Assembly: GCA_963742315.1 (NCBI GenBank)
Contig: CAVULE010000015.1
Span: 1-64,000, forward strand
DNA length: 64,000 nt
Source: AV69 sp963742315
GTDB taxonomy: Bacteria; Verrucomicrobiota; Verrucomicrobiia; Chthoniobacterales; UBA10450
Direction: 5' to 3'
Part shown: piece by piece, positions 60,061 through 64,000 of the stretch
Position numbering within the stretch: position 1 is the first letter of the stretch
How the letters are laid out: each line of letters begins with the position of its first letter
Position numbers and translations under genes: made by a program
Notes under the pieces: generated by a model
Seen by the model: only the letters and a program-made list of their open reading frames with translations
Databases searched by the model: none
What the model was told of the DNA's origin: nothing

Positions 60061-60189
60061 GAAGGGATGGCATCTGCCGCCTACAACGGTTTGCGTTGAC
60101 GCGTCAAAGCGTTGAAGGGTTGAACCGGCTGAGCATCCGGTGTTGGATTCGCTTCATCGCTTTATCATTTTAACGCTTCAACGAACCCC

Positions 60190-60804
60190 GTGATCACATT
60201 TCTCCATGGCCGCCTGGTGCACGCGCTGCCAACGCAGGCGACGATCGATGTTAGCGGTGTTGGCTACGAGGTTTTTATTCCGCTTTCGAGTTACGACAAA
60301 CTTCCTGCGGTCGGGCAGCCAATTGAAATTCTCACGCATCTGCATGTGCGCGAAGATGCGCAGATTCTCTACGGATTCATGGGCGCGCCGGAGCGCGATC
60401 TTTTTCGCCTGCTGGTCAACCACGTCAGCGGGATCGGGCCAAAACTGGCGCTGGCGGTGTTAAGCGGAATGAGCGTGAATAATTTTAAAGCAGCGGTGGT
60501 GAACAATGATGTCGTGTCACTTTCGAAGATCAGCGGTGTGGGAAAGAAAACCGCGGAGCGAATGGTGCTGGAGTTGAAAGACAGGGTCGGGGTGGCGGTG
60601 GCCTGGGAAGCGGCCAGCGCGGCGCATGCCCCGACGCCAGAGCAGCAGCAGGCGAACGAAGCGGTTCTGGCGTTGATCGCGCTCGGTTACAAGCAGATCG
60701 ACGCCCACAAGCTGGTGCGCGATTTACAGGAACGCGAAGGCGCCGGAAAATCGGCGGAGGAATTGGTGAAACTGGCGCTGAAGAAATTTGCAACGGGACG
60801 ATAG
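60190..60804 (+). CDS. ruvA: Holliday junction branch-migration protein RuvA
   Basis: It binds four-way DNA junctions and loads the RuvB helicase. The 204 residues from GTG 60190 have the usual three domains. The OB fold is ITFLHGRLVHALPTQATIDV, then the helix-hairpin-helix pair HVSGIGPKLALAVLSGM and ISGVGKKTAERMVLELKDR, and the C-terminal RuvB-binding domain (ANEAVLALIALGYKQIDAHK). ruvB and ruvC are not adjacent. The following gene starts 48 nt later. Confidence 0.96.
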   Translation: MITFLHGRLVHALPTQATIDVSGVGYEVFIPLSSYDKLPAVGQPIEILTHLHVREDAQILYGFMGAPERDLFRLLVNHVSGIGPKLALAVLSGMSVNNFKAAVVNNDVVSLSKISGVGKKTAERMVLELKDRVGVAVAWEAASAAHAPTPEQQQANEAVLALIALGYKQIDAHKLVRDLQEREGAGKSAEELVKLALKKFATGR

Positions 60805-60852
60805 TTCTCGCGATTTGTCATTCTCACTGAGCGCGTTGAACGTTCCCCGCCA

Positions 60853-62202
60853 ATGATTGCGACAGTTGAAAACAAACTGGATGCCATTCGAGACGCATTA
60901 CCAAGCGAAGGTTTGTTCGCGGATAAAGATTGGCTGATTTCGCCGGACGCGTTTCCGATTTCAGAGAAATTTGCCAGCGAGCTGGAGCAACTCGGACATC
61001 GCTTGTTTGTTTTTCAACGGGCGTGCAATCAGCTTTATCAGCTAAGCGTTCGGGGGAAGCAGCCGGCGTGGATCGCGCGATATCTCGACGCCGGGAAACC
61101 GGCCGAACTGGTTGAGTTGTCGCGGCAGAAAGTTTTTCGCGACGAGTTACCGCGCGTTATTCGGCCGGACCTTATTCTGACAGAGAACAGTTACATCATT
61201 GCGGAAATTGATTCCGTCCCGGGTGGAATCGGATTGACCGGTTGGTTAAATCGCACCTATTCGGCGCTCGGCCAGGATGTGATTGGCGGCGAAGAGGGAA
61301 TGTTTGATGGGTTTCAAAAGGTCCTGCCGAATGGCGGCGATATTCTGGTTTCGGAAGAGTCGGCGACCTACCGGCCCGAGATGGAGTGGTTAGCAGCGCA
61401 ATTGAATCTACATCGAACATCCAATCTCGAACATCCAACGTCGAAGTGGCGCGTCGTCCCGGCGGAGAACTATGAGCCACAACCAGGCCGCGATGTTTAC
61501 CGATTCTTTGAGCTATTCGATCTACCGAACATTCCGAAGATCGAAGTGCTGCTGAGATCGGCGGCGGAAGGAAAAGTGCGGCTGACGCCGCCGCTGAAAC
61601 CGTTTCTGGAGGAGAAAATGTGGTTCGCTCTTTTCTGGCTCAAGCCATTGCGACAATTCTGGCGGCGCGAGCTGGGCGACAAATATTTTCTGAAATTGCG
61701 GCAGGTTATTCCTTACACCTGGTTACTCGATCCCATGCCCTTGCCGCAACACGCGGTGATTCCGCGGCTGGAGATTCACGATTGGCGCGAGGCAGCCAAG
61801 TTCAGTCAGAAGGAGCGCGACCTGCTTTTGAAAGTGAGCGGATTTTCGCCGCTGAGTTGGGGCAGCCGCGGGGTGGCGCTCGGCGCAGATTTGCCGCACA
61901 GCGAATGGGAGAAGCGAATCGACCACGCACTGGCCAATTTTGCGATCCAGCCCACGATTTTACAGCAATTCCACAAAGGCAGCTTGTTCGAGCATCCTTA
62001 TTACGACGGCGAAAGCAGCGAAGTGCGAACGATGAAAGGACGGATCCGTTTGTGTCCGTACTATTTTGTGGAAGACGATCGGGTAAAATTGCGCGGCGCC
62101 CTAACGACAATTGTGCCGGCGGACAAGAAGTTAATCCACGGAATGCGCGACGGCATTCTGGTGCCGACTAGCATGAATACCGTTAACGGGCCGCGATCGT
62201 AA
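60853..62202 (+). CDS. Uncharacterised protein, possible ATP-grasp-like
   Basis: The 449-residue soluble protein is not one I can name. It has an N-terminal helical part (about 1-90), a central alpha/beta core (RPDLILTENSYIIAEIDSVP, GGIGLTGWLNRTYSALG, GDILVSEESATYRPEM) and a C-terminal part with GSLFEHPYYDGESSEV, MKGRIRLCPYYFVEDDRVKL and HGMRDGILVPTSM. 'IAEIDSVPGG' and the late basic strands look like ATP-grasp enzymes such as glutathionylspermidine-synthase relatives, but without a firm signature. Residues about 186-197 (HRTSNLEHPTSK) come from a short repeat insertion. Its 3' end overlaps the convergent thpR by 20 nt. Confidence 0.75.
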   Translation: MIATVENKLDAIRDALPSEGLFADKDWLISPDAFPISEKFASELEQLGHRLFVFQRACNQLYQLSVRGKQPAWIARYLDAGKPAELVELSRQKVFRDELPRVIRPDLILTENSYIIAEIDSVPGGIGLTGWLNRTYSALGQDVIGGEEGMFDGFQKVLPNGGDILVSEESATYRPEMEWLAAQLNLHRTSNLEHPTSKWRVVPAENYEPQPGRDVYRFFELFDLPNIPKIEVLLRSAAEGKVRLTPPLKPFLEEKMWFALFWLKPLRQFWRRELGDKYFLKLRQVIPYTWLLDPMPLPQHAVIPRLEIHDWREAAKFSQKERDLLLKVSGFSPLSWGSRGVALGADLPHSEWEKRIDHALANFAIQPTILQQFHKGSLFEHPYYDGESSEVRTMKGRIRLCPYYFVEDDRVKLRGALTTIVPADKKLIHGMRDGILVPTSMNTVNGPRS

Positions 62203-62728
62203 GCTCGCGCCGGTGGATGGGGCCAGCGGGCGTTAAAATGCTTTGGTAAAGATGGAATTCCACTACGTGCATCATGCCGGCGTCGTAATCGCAGTGTTTT
62301 TTGAGGAACGATTGCATCAATGCAGGCGAGATTCCTCGGCCGCGCGCGATGGTAAAATGGGGCGTCCAGGCCCGCTCCTCGATCGGCAAATTGCAGGCCA
62401 GCGCAGCCTCATTGACGCGTTTGTGCAATTGAAAGAGATGCGGGTGGGCGTGACCAACGCCGATCCAGAGGACGTGCGGCGTACCTTTTTTTGAGAAGGT
62501 GCCGAGTCCGGTCACCGGCAAAAAAAATGCGCGAAACGAGATGGCCGTGAGCTTTTCCTTAAGCAAACTGGCGGTCGCCGGATCGACCGCGGCGAAAAAC
62601 GCGAGGGTGAGATGGATCTGCGGCGGAGCCGAAAAAATCAGGCCGCGATAATGCGGGTCGAGCGCGACCAGGGATTCTGCGATTTTATCCGGTAAATCGA
62701 TGGCGATGAAGAGTCGCTGGTTGGTCAT
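62183..62728 (-). CDS. thpR: RNA 2',3'-cyclic phosphodiesterase
   Basis: The 181-residue 2H phosphoesterase has both HxTx motifs: HLTL (H39) and HFTI (H124), with the expected spacing. The N-terminus MTNQRLFIAIDLPDKIAES is typical of the 2'-5' RNA ligase/ThpR family, which opens 2',3'-cyclic phosphates on RNA ends in the cytosol. It is downstream of rpoZ and smpB on the same strand with a palindrome in between, so it may be a separate transcript. Confidence 0.92.
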   Translation of the reverse strand: MTNQRLFIAIDLPDKIAESLVALDPHYRGLIFSAPPQIHLTLAFFAAVDPATASLLKEKLTAISFRAFFLPVTGLGTFSKKGTPHVLWIGVGHAHPHLFQLHKRVNEAALACNLPIEERAWTPHFTIARGRGISPALMQSFLKKHCDYDAGMMHVVEFHLYQSILTPAGPIHRRELTIAAR

Positions 62729-62775
62729 GCAGACACACCTCGAACCGGGTTAGTCCTTTCGCTTGCCAAACTTCC

Positions 62776-62890
62776 GTCATCCCGAGCATAAGCGAGGGAC
62801 CTCCCCCAACGCTGCGGATCACACAAACTATTTTGCGTAACGCATCTCGCGCATGTGAGGTCCCTCCTCGTCTGCGCGAGTCGGGATGAC
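62776..62890. repeat. Palindromic element, TCATCCCGAGC type
   Basis: Outer GTCATCCCGA and TCGGGATGAC with inner GAGGGACCTCC / GAGGTCCCTC. It fills the gap between thpR and smpB and belongs with 56415-56496. Confidence 0.85.
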
Positions 62891-62950
62891 CGCGTGAGAT
62901 CTGAGCGTAACTTCAAGGAGTTCCTCTTAATCCGGTTCGCGGTGGTCCGA

Positions 62951-63412
62951 TCATCCGTGTTTGCGATTGAAGCGCGCGACTTCGCGTGCCGTTTCGCGAT
63001 CGGTCGCTCGCTTTTTCAAATCGGCTCGTTTATCGCGCGCCACTTTTCCCTGCGCGACCGCTATCTCCGCTTTCAGCTTTCCGTTTTTCCAATGCAAATT
63101 AAGAAGCACGAGAGCGCGGCCGCCGACCTGGGTTTCGCCATAAAGCTTATCGATTTCGGCGCGATGGAGCAACAGCTTACGAACTCGTTTGGCTGACGGA
63201 ATTTCGTGACTTGCGCGTTCGTAAGGCTGGATGTCGGCATTATAGAGGAAGGCCTCACCATTCTCGATGCGCGCGAAGGCGTCGTTGATGTTGGCTTTGC
63301 CGGCCCGGATCGATTTGACCTCGCTGCCTTTGAGTTCGAGCCCGGCTTCGTAGCGCTCAAGGATATGAAAATCGCGCAGCGCTTTGCGATTGAGAATCGT
63401 CTCGGCAGTCAT
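62951..63412 (-). CDS. smpB: SsrA-binding protein SmpB
   Basis: It delivers tmRNA to stalled ribosomes. The 153 residues show the family core: NRKALRDFHILERYEAGLEL, KGSEVKSIRAGKANINDAFA, FLYNADIQPYERASHE, RALVLLNLHWKNGKLKAEIA and a basic tail rich in K and R (KVARDKRADLKKRATDRETA) that folds on the ribosome A site. It starts 24 nt after the rpoZ stop, so the two are co-transcribed. The tmRNA gene is not in the window. Confidence 0.96.
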   Translation of the reverse strand: MTAETILNRKALRDFHILERYEAGLELKGSEVKSIRAGKANINDAFARIENGEAFLYNADIQPYERASHEIPSAKRVRKLLLHRAEIDKLYGETQVGGRALVLLNLHWKNGKLKAEIAVAQGKVARDKRADLKKRATDRETAREVARFNRKHG

Positions 63413-63436
63413 TAACCGAGCGATGGTGGCGAAAAA

Positions 63437-63652
63437 TCAGGCGCCGTCGGTGGACGCGCTCTGCTCTTCAAAAGTGAGTTTGCCGGCAATGATTTCCTTG
63501 AGAGCAATGTCGGTGAGCGAGGTCCGCGGGCCGGTCTCGACCATTGGCCGATGCCCCAGACCAAGCTGGCGCACACGCTTGGATACAACGTTAATAAGCA
63601 ATTGCGGGTTCGGAATGATCTGGCTGGCTTCCTGCAAGAGTTGAGTCGTCAT
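63437..63652 (-). CDS. rpoZ: RNA polymerase omega subunit
   Basis: ATG 63652 gives a 71-residue protein (MTTQLLQEASQIIPNPQLLI); the frame runs 48 codons further upstream but not as protein-like sequence. The omega core INVVSKRVRQLGLGHRPMVE and the D-I-A-L-K-E-I-I-A-G-K helix are clear. Omega assists assembly of the RNA polymerase core. It precedes smpB by 24 nt on the minus strand. Confidence 0.9.
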   Translation of the reverse strand: MTTQLLQEASQIIPNPQLLINVVSKRVRQLGLGHRPMVETGPRTSLTDIALKEIIAGKLTFEEQSASTDGA

Positions 63653-63834
63653 AATGCGCAAGGTGTGGACGGCGCGGGTAGGCTCCGCCGGGAATTGGAG
63701 AATTGTCGGCGAGGACGACGAAATGGGACCAGGAAAAAGACGAGAGCCGAGCATCGCGACGAAAACGAATCGTGAATGTGCGAAGCAAGCACGCACTTGT
63801 CAAAGGATTTTTGTAGCCCGCCGCCCCGGCGAGA

Positions 63835-64000
63835 TCAGCGAATATCTTCTACGTAGCTGGCGATCTGGTAGTCAGTTGCGAATCCATCACCGGCGATTTG
63901 CTTGTCGTAGTGGAATCCAGTGTTTCCGTTACCGGTGAAGCTGTAAGCAACGACCGCGCCATACCAATCGGGATTGCCGGTCAGCGAAATGACGCCTTTT
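63835..64000 (-). CDS. 3' end of a surface/pilus-type protein, partial
   Basis: Only the last 54 codons or so are inside the window: KGVISLTGNPDWYGAVVAYS, FTGNGNTGFHYDKQIAGDGF, ATDYQIASYVEDIR, stop at 63835. The W-x-G-A-V-V-A...GN...FHYD pattern is like the end of PilX-type pilus-assembly or similar beta-helical exported proteins, where new shallow coils precede a final FHYDE strand. The rest of the gene lies beyond the right edge, so the family remains a tentative call. Confidence 0.6.
   Translation of the reverse strand, partial: KGVISLTGNPDWYGAVVAYSFTGNGNTGFHYDKQIAGDGFATDYQIASYVEDIR

Overview
The window looks like a piece of a soil-type Verrucomicrobiota chromosome (Chthoniobacterales-like is my guess). 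The basis is inference from the sequence: a VPDSG-CTERM sorting tail at 11069-11746 (a sorting signal described mainly from Verrucomicrobia), moderately GC-rich DNA, many GTG/TTG starts with 4-nt start/stop overlaps, and dense short palindromic repeats. No ribosomal RNA, CRISPR array, intact insertion sequence or replication origin was seen. Two tRNAs are present: Ile2(CAT) at 10871 and Ser(TGA) at 57827.

Region 1 (1-10.6 kb) is an accessory, decaying region. It has a 112-bp inverted repeat pair (25-136 and 2128-2239) around a TylF-like methyltransferase and a frameshifted exported protein. It also has a 171-174 bp direct repeat pair (4345 and 7828), a galactokinase, and relics of a tail-fibre S74 chaperone protein, a tyrosine integrase, a thermonuclease-like protein and a recurring small protein. 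Two large exported proteins (FN3 plus Thr-Pro repeat; glycoside-hydrolase-like plus two DUF11 domains) sit here, and a 59-aa peptide with a Gly-rich leader-like junction.

Region 2 (10.8-30 kb) is mostly housekeeping. It holds the VPDSG protein, a ScyD-type propeller, a minus-strand run glutamate dehydrogenase - unknown - fumarylacetoacetase - membrane protein - acetyltransferase, a Cys/Met-metabolism PLP enzyme and the lipid II flippase MurJ. Beside murJ lies a rearranged duplication of retropepsin-like protease and Nif3-like genes. An organophosphate antiporter-like MFS protein and an acyltransferase-3 follow.

Region 3 (29-49 kb) holds an FMN 2-hydroxy-acid oxidase, three class III nucleotide cyclase/TPR proteins (two in tandem with nearly identical cyclase ends), an HTTM membrane protein, a lipoprotein, an exported amidase and a very large sortilin-like exported protein. 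An acyl carrier protein coupled to a glycosyltransferase, a LOG-family protein and an alpha/beta hydrolase complete it.

Region 4 (49.8-54.9 kb) is the most interesting unit. It is a tight five-gene operon with EgtB and EgtD (ergothioneine biosynthesis) followed, with overlapping or near-overlapping genes, by an OpuC-type ABC ATPase and a fused substrate-binding/permease protein, the architecture class of the EgtUV ergothioneine importer. It looks like a combined synthesis-plus-uptake operon.

Region 5 (55-64 kb) contains succinate-semialdehyde dehydrogenase, a PA0069-type radical SAM protein, a PAP2 phosphatase divergent from an ArnT-like glycosyltransferase, RuvA, an unassigned 449-aa protein, ThpR, SmpB and RNA polymerase omega. 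The last feature is the 3' end of a pilus/surface-type gene that runs off the window.

Throughout, short palindromic elements lie between genes, and several appear to have inserted in frame inside conserved genes (fumarylacetoacetase, EgtD, the fused transporter, the ArnT-like enzyme).
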